NCBI GenBank assembly: GCA_015222755.1
Contig: JADFVX010000100.1
Span: 1 to 52,879 of the forward strand
Direction of reading: 5' to 3'
Length of the DNA stretch: 52,879 nucleotides
Origin: Pseudomonadota bacterium
Lineage (GTDB): Bacteria > Desulfobacterota > JADFVX01
The notes under the pieces were generated by a model that saw only the letters and a list, made by a program, of their open reading frames with translations, searched no databases and had not been told where the DNA came from. Both the position numbers and the translations under genes were made by a program. The stretch's first letter is position 1, and each line of letters opens with the position of its first letter. This document shows, piece after piece, positions 39,472 through 47,621 of the stretch.

Positions 39472-39753
39472 TTATTTTGAAAGGATCTCTATCTTAATTG
39501 CCAAAACATCCGAGCCGGACACCTCCACAATCATACCTTCCTTTATTTTTTCAGGCATCTCTGTATCCTCTGAAATGAAGTAGGTATATCTATCGCCTTC
39601 GCCGTCTATCACATCTATGGACTTGCCTGCTTTATATTCGGCAACCTTTCCTGTGGTATAAATGCTTATATAGTGCGCTCCCTCTGCCACCTGTCCCCCT
39701 GCAATAGAGAAAGCAATTACTATCGCAAAAAACAAGCCCTTTAATCGCCCCAT
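39472..39753 (-). CDS. Small exported protein of unknown function
   Basis: 93 residues with a signal peptide (GRLKGLFFAIVIAFSIAGGQVAEG, cleavage near 25) and a strong AGGAGG ribosome site 8 bases before the ATG. The mature part of about 68 residues is a small beta-rich domain (HYISIYTTGKVAEYKAGKS, then EMPEKIKEGMIVEVSG) with no cysteine. It probably works in the periplasm. No family recognised. It precedes the 95-residue gene by 44 bases on the same strand, so the two may form a pair. Confidence 0.62.
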   Translation of the reverse strand: MGRLKGLFFAIVIAFSIAGGQVAEGAHYISIYTTGKVAEYKAGKSIDVIDGEGDRYTYFISEDTEMPEKIKEGMIVEVSGSDVLAIKIEILSK

Positions 39754-39808
39754 CCTTATATCCTCCTGTAAGTTTTTTAATATAATACCACAAAGATATT
39801 ATTTCCAA

Positions 39809-39914
39809 GCCATTTCTATACGGTTTTTTCCAAGCACTTAACCTTCCAGAGTGCTTCATCGGCACACTTAACGAGGTCATACGAAGTCTCCTCAGCTTCG
39901 GGGAACCTCGCCAT
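39809..39914 (-). pseudogene. Relic of a GGDEF domain, C-terminal end
   Basis: Minus-strand reading gives ARFPEAEETSYDLVKCADEA and then LWKVKCLEKT, aligning with ATFPEDGETSDDIVKRADEA and LYRAKRLGKN at the end of the diguanylate cyclase at 9515-11497. About four of five bases agree over the roughly 106 bases, but a one-base difference in a T-run breaks the frame at the end. There is no GGEEF part and no start. It is the decayed tail of a duplicated cyclase gene; the missing part is not nearby. Confidence 0.75.
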
Positions 39915-39932
39915 GTTGAGCCTGTCGAAGGG
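39911..39932. repeat. Dispersed-repeat-like sequence abutting the GGDEF relic
   Basis: On the minus strand CCCTTCGACAGGCTCAACAT, adjoining the relic boundary. This resembles the CTTCGACAGGCTCAGG-type sequence I recall as scattered in many bacterial genomes, often in intergenic regions. Only one copy is in this window, so repeat status is inferred from memory. Confidence 0.45.
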
Positions 39933-40020
39933 AAGAAAGGCAGGTTAAAAGACCTGATTCCTTGCATACGCCGACCCATTTTTCAATAAAATATTTATAT
40001 TTGTTTCTTGCTGTGATAAA

Positions 40021-40039
40021 ATGCCTATATTTTAGGCAT
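40021..40039 (+). promoter_or_regulatory. Hairpin at the dusB translation start region
   Basis: ATGCCTA (40021-40027), loop TATTT, TAGGCAT (40033-40039): seven perfect pairs ending 4 bases before the dusB ATG. The only Shine-Dalgarno-like bases (AGG, 40034-40036) are inside the stem, so the fold would hide them. A possible translation control element; the sequence may also be a DNA-binding dyad. Confidence 0.45.
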
Positions 40040-40043
40040 CATT

Positions 40044-41072
40044 ATGAAAATTGGAAATATAAAACTCAAAAACAAGCTGGTCCTTGCTCCAATGGCCGGC
40101 GTGACTGACCTGCCCTTCCGTCGGCTGGCTGTGGATCAGGGATGTGGACTTGTTGTCAGCGAGATGGTCAGCGCCAAAGGGCTCCTCATGGGTGGTGACA
40201 AGACGCGCTTTCTTCTTGCATCTACGCCGGAAGAAAGACCGCTATCAGTCCAGCTTTTTGGTGATGAGCCGGAGCTTATGGGGGAGGCCGCCCTTATAGT
40301 GGAGCAGTCCGGGGCGGCTATGGTAGATATCAATATGGGCTGTCCTGCAAAGAAGGTAGTTGCTGGTGGCGCGGGCGCGGCCCTTCTTAAAGACCTGCCG
40401 AGAATAGGCCGCATCATCGATGCTGTAAAGAAAAAGGTCTCCATTCCTCTTACTATAAAGATAAGGACAGGCTGGGATACGTCCAGTATTGTTGCCTGTG
40501 ACGTACTCAATATAGCAGAGGATAACGGGGTCGATGCGATAGCTGTTCATGGCAGGACAAAAACTCAGGCCTTTGGCGGTGAGGCGGACTGGTCAATTAT
40601 TGCTGAGATTAAATCCAGGGCTACTATTCCCGTAATAGGAAACGGTGATGTCAGTTCTGCCGAAGATGTTCTGAAAATGATGGACACTACAGGCTGTGAC
40701 GGGGTAATGATAGGGCGTGGTGCTATGGGAAATCCATGGATATTTGCACAGGCTCAGGGCCTTATCTCCAAAGGGAGCTACGAACTTCCCAGTGTGGAGG
40801 AAAAAAATGAGCTTGTGCTGAAACATTTTGAAATGATTATTGAACTATACGGCGAATATAAGGGTGTACGTCTTTTCAGAAAACACCTTGCCTGGTATGT
40901 AAAGGGAATGGATGGTGCCTCAAAGTTCCGTTCTATTATTAACTACTCTATAAACCCCGATGAAGTGAGGGAACTTGTGTCTGGTTTTTTCTCGGAAACT
41001 CCCAGTTCATACACCGGTAGCTTTGATCATACAGAAGCCGAATTGCATAAAGGGACAGACCTTCCGGTATAG
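40044..41072 (+). CDS. dusB: tRNA-dihydrouridine synthase (DusB-like)
   Basis: 342 residues. Motifs: LAPMAGVTDLPFRRLA start, VSEMVSAKGLL, catalytic C100 in NMGCPAKKV, GRTKTQAFGGEADW, and the FMN-binding IGNGDVSSAED and IGRGAMGNPWIF segments. It reduces uridine to dihydrouridine in tRNA. In alphaproteobacteria the nifR3-ntrB-ntrC order is known; here the same order holds, since ntrB follows by 3 bases. No strong promoter; the hairpin directly precedes the start. Confidence 0.93.
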   Translation: MKIGNIKLKNKLVLAPMAGVTDLPFRRLAVDQGCGLVVSEMVSAKGLLMGGDKTRFLLASTPEERPLSVQLFGDEPELMGEAALIVEQSGAAMVDINMGCPAKKVVAGGAGAALLKDLPRIGRIIDAVKKKVSIPLTIKIRTGWDTSSIVACDVLNIAEDNGVDAIAVHGRTKTQAFGGEADWSIIAEIKSRATIPVIGNGDVSSAEDVLKMMDTTGCDGVMIGRGAMGNPWIFAQAQGLISKGSYELPSVEEKNELVLKHFEMIIELYGEYKGVRLFRKHLAWYVKGMDGASKFRSIINYSINPDEVRELVSGFFSETPSSYTGSFDHTEAELHKGTDLPV

Positions 41073-41075
41073 GCT

Positions 41076-42146
41076 ATGGAAAAACTTTATGCCGATATTA
41101 TAGACAGCATTGAAGACGGTATTGTCGTCTTCGATAAAGACTTTGATATTCTTCTGTTTAACCAGATTGCTGAAATAATAACAGGTATATCCAAAAGTCG
41201 GGCCATGAATACAAAGGGTGAAAGTCTTTTTTGTGACAATAAGCGCCTTTTAGATCAGGTCAAAAAGAGCCTGAAAAACGGCCAGGTATTCTCGGATTAT
41301 GATACAGATTTTTTTAGACCTGACGGGACGGTGGCGCCTGTTTCACTGATCACATCTCCTGTGCTATCCCCTGAAGGAGAGTATGAGGGGACAACACTCC
41401 TCATACGTGATATCCGCCGCGTGAAGGAACTGGAAGAGGATCTGCGACGTTCCGACAGTCTGGTTTCCGTAGGTGTGCTTGCAGCGGGTCTGGCCCATGA
41501 GATCAAGAACCCTCTTGGCGGGATAAGAGGAGCGGCACAACTTCTACAGATGGAAGTAGAGGAAAACAAGGAGCTTATAGAGTACACCTCCCTTATAGTA
41601 CGAGAAACGGACAGGGTCACGGGCCTGATAGAGGAATTGCTGGATTTTGCAAACCCTAAAAGTCTGAAGAAAGAACAGGTCAACATACATGAGATACTTG
41701 ATTCTGTCATAGCGCTCCAGTCAAGGAGTGAGGCCACAAGAGAGACCACGTTTGTAACGGACTATGATCCAAGCATTCCACCTCTTGTGGGGGACAGTGA
41801 TAAGCTTGCACAGGTCTTACTTAATATTGTGAAAAACGGCTGTGAGGCCATGGATGGCAGGGGCTCGTTAAAGGTGGTGACGCGGGTGGTGAGCGATTTC
41901 ATGTTGAATGAAGGGCCGGGAAGCCGTTCCGCGATGATAGCTGTTGACGTCATTGACAGCGGCCCGGGCATAAGTGAGGAAGCGCAGAGGATGCTTTTTA
42001 CCCCCTTCTATACAAAAAAACGGGGAGGCACAGGTCTTGGGCTGGCTGTTTCACACCGGATAGTAGAGGCCCATAAGGGCTATATAAAAGTTGAAAGTAA
42101 GGAAGGGGAAGGGGCGACTTTTTCCCTATACCTTCCGCTGAGGTAA
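41076..42146 (+). CDS. NtrB-like PAS sensor histidine kinase
   Basis: 356 residues, cytosolic: PAS (about 5-120), HisKA with H141 (LAHEIKNPLGGIRGAAQLL), and a HATPase with N-box (LLNIVKNGCEAM), DSGPGIS and the TGLGLAVSHRIV G-box. This is the NtrB architecture. It would phosphorylate the NtrC-type regulator encoded 4 bases downstream, and no membrane sensor is present. Nitrogen control is inferred from NtrB resemblance and synteny with dusB; another signal is possible. Confidence 0.87.
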   Translation: MEKLYADIIDSIEDGIVVFDKDFDILLFNQIAEIITGISKSRAMNTKGESLFCDNKRLLDQVKKSLKNGQVFSDYDTDFFRPDGTVAPVSLITSPVLSPEGEYEGTTLLIRDIRRVKELEEDLRRSDSLVSVGVLAAGLAHEIKNPLGGIRGAAQLLQMEVEENKELIEYTSLIVRETDRVTGLIEELLDFANPKSLKKEQVNIHEILDSVIALQSRSEATRETTFVTDYDPSIPPLVGDSDKLAQVLLNIVKNGCEAMDGRGSLKVVTRVVSDFMLNEGPGSRSAMIAVDVIDSGPGISEEAQRMLFTPFYTKKRGGTGLGLAVSHRIVEAHKGYIKVESKEGEGATFSLYLPLR

Positions 42147-42150
42147 ATGC

Positions 42151-43596
42151 ATGACAGAAAAGATACTGATAATAGATGATGATGAAAGCCTGCGCTGGGT
42201 GCTTCAGCGTACCTTTGAAAAGCTGGGACATTCCGTATCTACCGCCGTCAATGGCGAAGAGGGCCTTTCCCTGCTCAATGAAGGGGAGTACGCCCTCGCT
42301 TTTGTAGACATCATGATGCCCGATATGAGCGGTCTTGATCTTCTCAGGCAGGCAAAAAAAGAGGATTGCATACATACAGCATTTGTGGTTATGACTGCCC
42401 AGAATACGATGAAAAATGCCGTTGAGGCTATGAAGTGCGGAGCCTATGATTATATTACAAAGCCCTTTGATATAAAAGAGGTAGAGTCTATTGCGGCAAA
42501 GGCGCTGGAGTCTGGCAATCTGTCGCGTGATGTACTGAAGAAAAAGAAGTCTCCAAAAAAGCGCTACGAAGTCGGAAAGGAACTGCTTGGCGAGAGCCCG
42601 CTTATGCAGAAGGTCTATAAGACCATCGGTAAAGTATCGCAAAGCGATGTCACTGTTTTGATACAGGGGGAAAGCGGCACAGGTAAGGAGCTGATAGCAA
42701 AGGCCATACATCATAACAGTGAAAGAGTGGACAGACCCTTTGTTGCAATCAATGCCGCGGCAATACCTAGAGATCTTCTTGAGAGCGAGCTCTTTGGCCA
42801 TGAGAAGGGGGCATTCACGGGAGCTATAGAGAAAAAGCTGGGCAAGTTCGAGCTGGCCGAGGGAGGTACGCTCTTTCTCGACGAGATAGGGGACATGAGT
42901 CCCGACCTCCAGATGAAGCTCTTGAGGGCCTTGCAGGAGAGGGAGGTAGACCGTGTTGGAGGAAAAACCCCCATACCCATAGATGTGAGGGTTATTGCCG
43001 CAACAAATAAAAGCCTGAGTGCCTCTGTAAGGGATGGCCTTTTTAGAGAGGATCTCTATTACCGGCTCAATGTAGTTAACATAAAGCTTCCTCCTTTGAG
43101 GAAGCGCAAGGAAGACATACCACTTCTGGCATCCTGTTTCCTGGATCGTTTTTCAGAAGAGCTTGGACGGGAGAGGCACTACATCACAGATGAGGGAATG
43201 CAGCTGCTTGTAAATTACTCTTGGCCTGGTAATGTGAGGGAACTGGAAAACAGCATACGAAGGATGATCGTCCTTGCAGCATCACCGACGATATTGCCTG
43301 CCGACTTTCCCAGCAATATTCGCGAGGCGTCAGGGGCCGATAAGGTCAGTTTTGACACTATGACCCTGGATGAGATAATGCGCATAAAGCTGGGACCAGT
43401 TATCGACGCCGTAGATGCGGAAAATACGACAGAGATATACTCGATGGTCCTTGCACAGGTTGAAAGGCCTCTACTTCGGCTCGTCCTTGAAAAGTGTAGA
43501 TGGAATCAAGTCAAGGCTGCCAGGGTGCTGGGAATAAACCGCAACACCTTGAAGAAAAAAATAGATTTGTTGAACATCTGCAAGACCGGGAAGTGA
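42151..43596 (+). CDS. NtrC-like sigma54-dependent response regulator
   Basis: 481 residues: receiver (1-120) with D53, a sigma54 AAA+ domain (about 145-385) with Walker A GESGTGKE at 173, GAFTGA at 220-225 and Walker B LFLDEIGD, and a Fis-type helix-turn-helix at the C-terminus (LEKCRWNQVKAARVLGINRNTLKKKI). It activates transcription at sigma54 promoters when phosphorylated by the adjacent kinase. Target genes are not visible here; I did not find a clear GG-N10-GC promoter nearby. It is followed by thiE. Confidence 0.92.
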   Translation: MTEKILIIDDDESLRWVLQRTFEKLGHSVSTAVNGEEGLSLLNEGEYALAFVDIMMPDMSGLDLLRQAKKEDCIHTAFVVMTAQNTMKNAVEAMKCGAYDYITKPFDIKEVESIAAKALESGNLSRDVLKKKKSPKKRYEVGKELLGESPLMQKVYKTIGKVSQSDVTVLIQGESGTGKELIAKAIHHNSERVDRPFVAINAAAIPRDLLESELFGHEKGAFTGAIEKKLGKFELAEGGTLFLDEIGDMSPDLQMKLLRALQEREVDRVGGKTPIPIDVRVIAATNKSLSASVRDGLFREDLYYRLNVVNIKLPPLRKRKEDIPLLASCFLDRFSEELGRERHYITDEGMQLLVNYSWPGNVRELENSIRRMIVLAASPTILPADFPSNIREASGADKVSFDTMTLDEIMRIKLGPVIDAVDAENTTEIYSMVLAQVERPLLRLVLEKCRWNQVKAARVLGINRNTLKKKIDLLNICKTGK

Positions 43597-43600
43597 TTTG

Positions 43601-44227
43601 ATGAAAGGGCGTTTGATTAAAGGGCTCTATGCAATTGTTGATGATTCATTTCCCGACCCTGTATTGACAGCCGAAAAAATACTGGCAGGTGGCGGACATA
43701 TTTTACAGCTCAGGGCAAAAAAAATGTCCAGTGCAAAGTTTCTTGAAACAGCCATAGCAATACGAAGCGCATGTGCTGCGAATGGGGCTCTTCTCATTAT
43801 AAATGACAGGGTGGATATAGCTATGATGTCCGGTGCCGACGGGGTACATCTTGGACAGGACGACCTGCCCATTGAGGCGACAAGGAAGGTGCTTGGCCGT
43901 GAAAAGATTATCGGTGTTTCTACCCATAACATGGGAGAGGCCTGCAGGGCCTTGAAAGACGGGGCTAACTATGTGGGTTTTGGCCCCGTGTTCAGAACGG
44001 CGACCAAAGGTGATGCACATGAAGTTCAGGGGCTGGAAAGGCTTAAAGAGATAAGCGCGGCTGTCAAAATACCTCTTGTTGCCATAGGCGGTATATCTGA
44101 ATGGAACATGAGGGATGTACTTGATGCCGGTGCCGATGCAGTAGCAGTAATATCCGCCATAGCCAGTGCCTCTGATATCAGTGGAAAAACGGCAGAGTTT
44201 GTTGCCATTACGGGAGCTGTAAAATGA
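43601..44227 (+). CDS. thiE: Thiamine phosphate synthase
   Basis: 208 residues from the ATG at 43601 (a TTG three bases earlier is also open). Family features: YAIVDDS start, LQLRAKKMS, INDRVDIAMMSGADGVHLGQDDLP (about 68-91), GVSTHNMGEA, YVGFGPVFRTATKGDA and IPLVAIGGI. ThiE joins hydroxymethylpyrimidine diphosphate and thiazole phosphate. The next gene, thiD, overlaps it as ATGA and supplies the pyrimidine. It starts within a few bases of the ntrC-like stop, so it shares that transcript; no TPP riboswitch-like leader is present. Confidence 0.93.
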   Translation: MKGRLIKGLYAIVDDSFPDPVLTAEKILAGGGHILQLRAKKMSSAKFLETAIAIRSACAANGALLIINDRVDIAMMSGADGVHLGQDDLPIEATRKVLGREKIIGVSTHNMGEACRALKDGANYVGFGPVFRTATKGDAHEVQGLERLKEISAAVKIPLVAIGGISEWNMRDVLDAGADAVAVISAIASASDISGKTAEFVAITGAVK

Positions 44228-45012
44228 GGCCTGCAACGGTCCTGACCATCGGCGGCTCTGATCCAAGCGGCTGCGGCGGGATACAGGGCGACCTTAAGGT
44301 CTTTTCCGCCTTTGATGTCTTCGGCATGTCTTTGATCACAGCGCTGACATGCCAGAACAGTATAGGTGTTAGTGAAGTCATGGCATGCCCGGCAAGTTTT
44401 GTTTCTAACCAGGGGAAATCGATTTTTTCAGATATTCCCGTAGATGCAGTAAAGATAGGGATGCTTTCAAGGGCCGAAAATGTTGAAGCCGTGGCGGCGC
44501 TGCTGGGCAGCTCAAGCCAGGGAAATGTAGTTCTTGATCCAGTCCTTGTATCCAGCAGTGGAAAGGATATGCTGGATGAAGATGGAGTCGATATTTTAGT
44601 TAATAAACTTATCCCTATTGTGGACCTTGTGACTCCCAACCTCAGGGAGGCTTCGGTGCTGGCCAATATGCCGGTGACAGATCTGGATGAGATGAAGTCC
44701 GCTGCTGCAGCAATATGGAAGATGGGCTGTTCCTATGTGCTCGTCAAGGGAGGACATCTGGAAGGCCGGGCGCTTGATATTCTTTTTGACGGAGCAAGTT
44801 ATGAGGAATTCGATGCCGAGCGTGTTGGCGGTGGAGATTTCAGGGGAACCGGTTGTGCCCTTTCCGCTGCAATTGCCGCTGGCCTGGCCGGGGGAGCGAG
44901 TGTCCCTGCATCTGTAAAGGCGGCAAAGACATATGTGACTGGGGCGATAAGAAGTGGATACCGTGACCTGGGACGTGGTATGGGCATTCTTAACCACAAT
45001 TCAAGGAATTAA
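44224..45012 (+). CDS. thiD: Hydroxymethylpyrimidine phosphate kinase
   Basis: 262 residues, PfkB/ribokinase fold ThiD. GGSDPSGCGGIQGDLKVFSA at the start, ALTCQNS, VVLDPVLVSSSGKDML, TPNLREASVLANM and VLVKGGHLEGRA, with the closing GGGDFRGTGCALSAAIAAGLA (catalytic Gly-Thr-Gly-Cys loop). It phosphorylates hydroxymethylpyrimidine (phosphate) for ThiE. The ATGA overlap shows coupling. Followed after 14 bases by an inositol monophosphatase-like gene. Confidence 0.94.
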   Translation: MRPATVLTIGGSDPSGCGGIQGDLKVFSAFDVFGMSLITALTCQNSIGVSEVMACPASFVSNQGKSIFSDIPVDAVKIGMLSRAENVEAVAALLGSSSQGNVVLDPVLVSSSGKDMLDEDGVDILVNKLIPIVDLVTPNLREASVLANMPVTDLDEMKSAAAAIWKMGCSYVLVKGGHLEGRALDILFDGASYEEFDAERVGGGDFRGTGCALSAAIAAGLAGGASVPASVKAAKTYVTGAIRSGYRDLGRGMGILNHNSRN

Positions 45013-45026
45013 AGGGGAGAAGATTA

Positions 45027-45818
45027 ATGGGGCCTGGTGAAGTGCTCAGCTATATTGGGGCGGCAGGAGATATCGCGATAAAGGCGGGTGATGTACTTCT
45101 GGGTGGCTTGTATAATAAGGACAAGATCGTAGAGTTCAAAGGAGATATAAACCTTGTAACCGAGATGGACAGGCGGGCAGAGGAGCTTATAAAGAACCAC
45201 CTTTCAGACCGTTTTCCCGACATTGCCATGCTGGCAGAAGAGGGAGGTGAGTCCGGCGATTTTTCCGGCAGGAGGTGGATAGTGGATCCCCTTGATGGAA
45301 CGACAAGCTATGCCCATGGCCTGCCACATTTTTCCGTATCCATAGCCCTGGAAGAAGACGGGGAGGTAATTGCGGGTGTGGTTTACAACCCCTGTGCCGA
45401 TGAATGTTTCAGTGCTGTCAGGGGAGGCGGAGCGTCACTTAACGGTCAAAAGATCAACGTCTCCGGCACATCAATCCTGAAGCGTTCCCTGCTGGCTACA
45501 GGATTTCCCTATGACAGGGCAACCAGCAAAGATAATAACGTAGATAATTTTAATGCCTTTATCCTGAAGGCCCAGGGTATAAGGCGTATGGGCTCTGCAG
45601 CACTCGACCTTTGTTATACCGCTGCGGGGCGTTTTGACGGCTACTGGGAGATGAAACTTTCTCCCTGGGATAGTGCTGCCGGCTCTGTTATCCTGGAAGA
45701 GGCGGGAGGCCGGATCAGCGATTTTTCCGGGGGGCCTTATAGTATCTACGGCAAAGAGCTGCTCGTCAGCAATAGGCTGATTCACGATGAGATGATAACT
45801 GTTCTTAATGGAAATTAG
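45027..45818 (+). CDS. Inositol monophosphatase family protein (SuhB-like)
   Basis: 263 residues of the Li-sensitive, Mg-dependent phosphatase fold. Metal and catalytic motifs: LAEEGG (about 69-74), DPLDGTTSYAHGLPHFSVSIAL (about 89-110, DPxDGT) and a late WDSAAGSVILEEAGG (about 211-225, usual WDxAAG). It may hydrolyse inositol phosphate or related sugar phosphates. SuhB also has RNA-related functions in some species. GGGGAGAAG precedes the ATG at 45027. Confidence 0.9.
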   Translation: MGPGEVLSYIGAAGDIAIKAGDVLLGGLYNKDKIVEFKGDINLVTEMDRRAEELIKNHLSDRFPDIAMLAEEGGESGDFSGRRWIVDPLDGTTSYAHGLPHFSVSIALEEDGEVIAGVVYNPCADECFSAVRGGGASLNGQKINVSGTSILKRSLLATGFPYDRATSKDNNVDNFNAFILKAQGIRRMGSAALDLCYTAAGRFDGYWEMKLSPWDSAAGSVILEEAGGRISDFSGGPYSIYGKELLVSNRLIHDEMITVLNGN

Positions 45819-45821
45819 CCT

Positions 45822-46472
45822 ATGGACACGAATTCTATAGAGAAGGCTTACAAGCGTTACGCGAACATCTATGACCTTACCTTTGACAGGATCTTTCATC
45901 ATGGAAGGGAGCTGTCTGCCGGTCTTCTTGAACCCATGCCGGGTGATAGAATACTTGAGGTCGGTGTAGGGACCGGTCTTACGCTACCCTTCTTTCCCGA
46001 TGAATGTCAGATCACCGGCATAGACCTTTCCGAACATATGCTGACCAAGGCGCATCAGAAGGTCGCCTCTCATGGGATGAAGAATGTAGAGGTGATTCAG
46101 ATGGACGCTATGAAGATGGATTTTCCAGACAATCACTTTGACTCAGTAATTGCAGCCTACGTGATAAGTGTCGTCCCAGACCCTGTCTGTGTTTTAAAGG
46201 AGATGCTACGTGTTTGCAAGAAGGGTGGAAGGGTGGTTTTTATAAACCACTTCCAATGTGACAACCGACTTATATCCTCGCTGGAGCGGCTTGTCTCTCC
46301 TCTTTCCAGGCACCTTGGATTCAAGACCGATCTGGAACTTGAACCTCTACTATCCCAGGTACCTGAACTTTCTGTTCAAAAGGTGGAGGGTGTCAATCTT
46401 TATAATTACTGGAAGGTGGTTCAGGGTATCAACAATAAGGATGCTACTGCTAAAGAGGGAGTAAATTGCTGA
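45822..46472 (+). CDS. Methyltransferase, PmtA-like (phospholipid N-methyltransferase family)
   Basis: 216 residues. ILEVGVGTGLTLPFFPDECQ (about 43-62) is the SAM motif, followed by IDLSEHML and MDFPDNHFDSVIAAYV. The N-terminal YDLTFDRIFHHGREL segment resembles the Rhodobacter-type phosphatidylethanolamine N-methyltransferase PmtA. If correct it would methylate PE toward phosphatidylcholine; a UbiE-like or other methyltransferase is the alternative. It starts 3 bases after the phosphatase gene, in the middle of a run with membrane-related genes. Confidence 0.72.
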   Translation: MDTNSIEKAYKRYANIYDLTFDRIFHHGRELSAGLLEPMPGDRILEVGVGTGLTLPFFPDECQITGIDLSEHMLTKAHQKVASHGMKNVEVIQMDAMKMDFPDNHFDSVIAAYVISVVPDPVCVLKEMLRVCKKGGRVVFINHFQCDNRLISSLERLVSPLSRHLGFKTDLELEPLLSQVPELSVQKVEGVNLYNYWKVVQGINNKDATAKEGVNC

Positions 46473-46499
46473 TGTGGTTTATTTTGAAGAGAGCTGGCT

Positions 46500-47621
46500 T
46501 TGTTTGGTAAGAGCATAAGAATTGCCCGCATATTCGGGATATCCATCGAGCTTGACTTCAGCTGGTTCATAATCTTTTTCATCGTCGCATGGAGTCTATC
46601 CATGGGCTATTTCCCCTATTATTATCCTGAGATTGCTAAAAAGCACTACTGGCTTATGGGGATGATTGCCTCGCTGCTACTTTTTCTTTCAGTCCTTTTA
46701 CACGAACTTTCACATTCCTACATAGCCTTGAAAAACAGGCTCCCGATTAAAAGCATTACCCTCTTTATCTTTGGCGGTGTGGCCACTATGTCGGAGGAAC
46801 CGCATTCTCCCGGCGTTGAGTTCCGCGTTGCACTGGCCGGGCCTGCCTGCAGTTTTTTTCTTATGTTTATCTTCAAAGCCCTCGCAATTTGTGTCCCCGA
46901 GGGGAGTGAGGCCTATGCAGTTTTCAGGTATGCAGCCTATATAAACGGATTTCTTGCCATCTTCAATCTCATACCCGGCTTTCCACTCGATGGCGGGAGG
47001 CTCCTTCGTTCTGCCATGTGGCATTTTACAGGAGACTTTAAAAGAGCCACCTTTACAGCCAGCAATATAGGCAAGGGTTTTGCCTTTTTCCTGATAACTC
47101 TCGGTTTGCTACAGGTTGTGACGGGCAACGCTTTTAACGGTCTCTGGCTGATACTTATCGGATATTTCCTTAAAAATGCCGCTGCCAGCAGTTACCGACA
47201 AGTCCTTATCAAGGAGATGATATCGGGCCTTACCGTTGAAAAGGTGATGAACCGGGGTGTCATAAGCATTACAGAGAACAGCCTTTTAAGCGAAGTGCTG
47301 GATGATTACTTTGTGCGTTATCATGTCGAGAGTTTTCCCGTCCTTTCCGGTGAAAGACTTGCCGGTGTCATAAATATGAAAATGGTCAAGGCTGTAAAAA
47401 AAGAAAGCTGGGGAGAAGTGAGGGTTTCGGATGTAATGACAAGGGCCCTTGACGGCTTTGTTCTTTCGCCGGAGGACAGTATTGATTTTGTGCTGCGCAG
47501 GATGGTGGAAGAGGGCTCTGGCTGGTTTATTGTCTTGTCGGAAAGGCACGAGGTCGTCGGCGTGCTGACAAGGAGCGACATCATGCACCTTCTCAAGATA
47601 AAGAGCAGTCTTGACGAATAG
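46500..47621 (+). CDS. Site-2 protease family (M50) membrane metalloprotease with CBS domains
   Basis: 373 residues from a TTG at 46500. Zinc motif HELSH at 68-72 (HExxH) and the third ligand D164 in GFPLDGGRLLRS; about six membrane helices in the first 225 residues, then two CBS domains (about 245-370). This is the SpoIVFB/M50B class with nucleotide-sensing CBS repeats. It may cut transmembrane substrates such as anti-sigma factors in response to energy state. The GDPD gene overlaps its end. Confidence 0.9.
   Translation: MFGKSIRIARIFGISIELDFSWFIIFFIVAWSLSMGYFPYYYPEIAKKHYWLMGMIASLLLFLSVLLHELSHSYIALKNRLPIKSITLFIFGGVATMSEEPHSPGVEFRVALAGPACSFFLMFIFKALAICVPEGSEAYAVFRYAAYINGFLAIFNLIPGFPLDGGRLLRSAMWHFTGDFKRATFTASNIGKGFAFFLITLGLLQVVTGNAFNGLWLILIGYFLKNAAASSYRQVLIKEMISGLTVEKVMNRGVISITENSLLSEVLDDYFVRYHVESFPVLSGERLAGVINMKMVKAVKKESWGEVRVSDVMTRALDGFVLSPEDSIDFVLRRMVEEGSGWFIVLSERHEVVGVLTRSDIMHLLKIKSSLDE

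Noticed and set aside
41998..42801. 267-codon minus-strand open frame opposite ntrB/ntrC
   Set aside because: It runs against two clear signalling genes, has no ribosome site, and its predicted peptide has shadow-like composition rich in Leu, Tyr and Cys with no domain.
43550..43601. Possible TPP riboswitch upstream of thiE
   Set aside because: thiE begins five bases after the ntrC-like stop, so there is no leader for a riboswitch.
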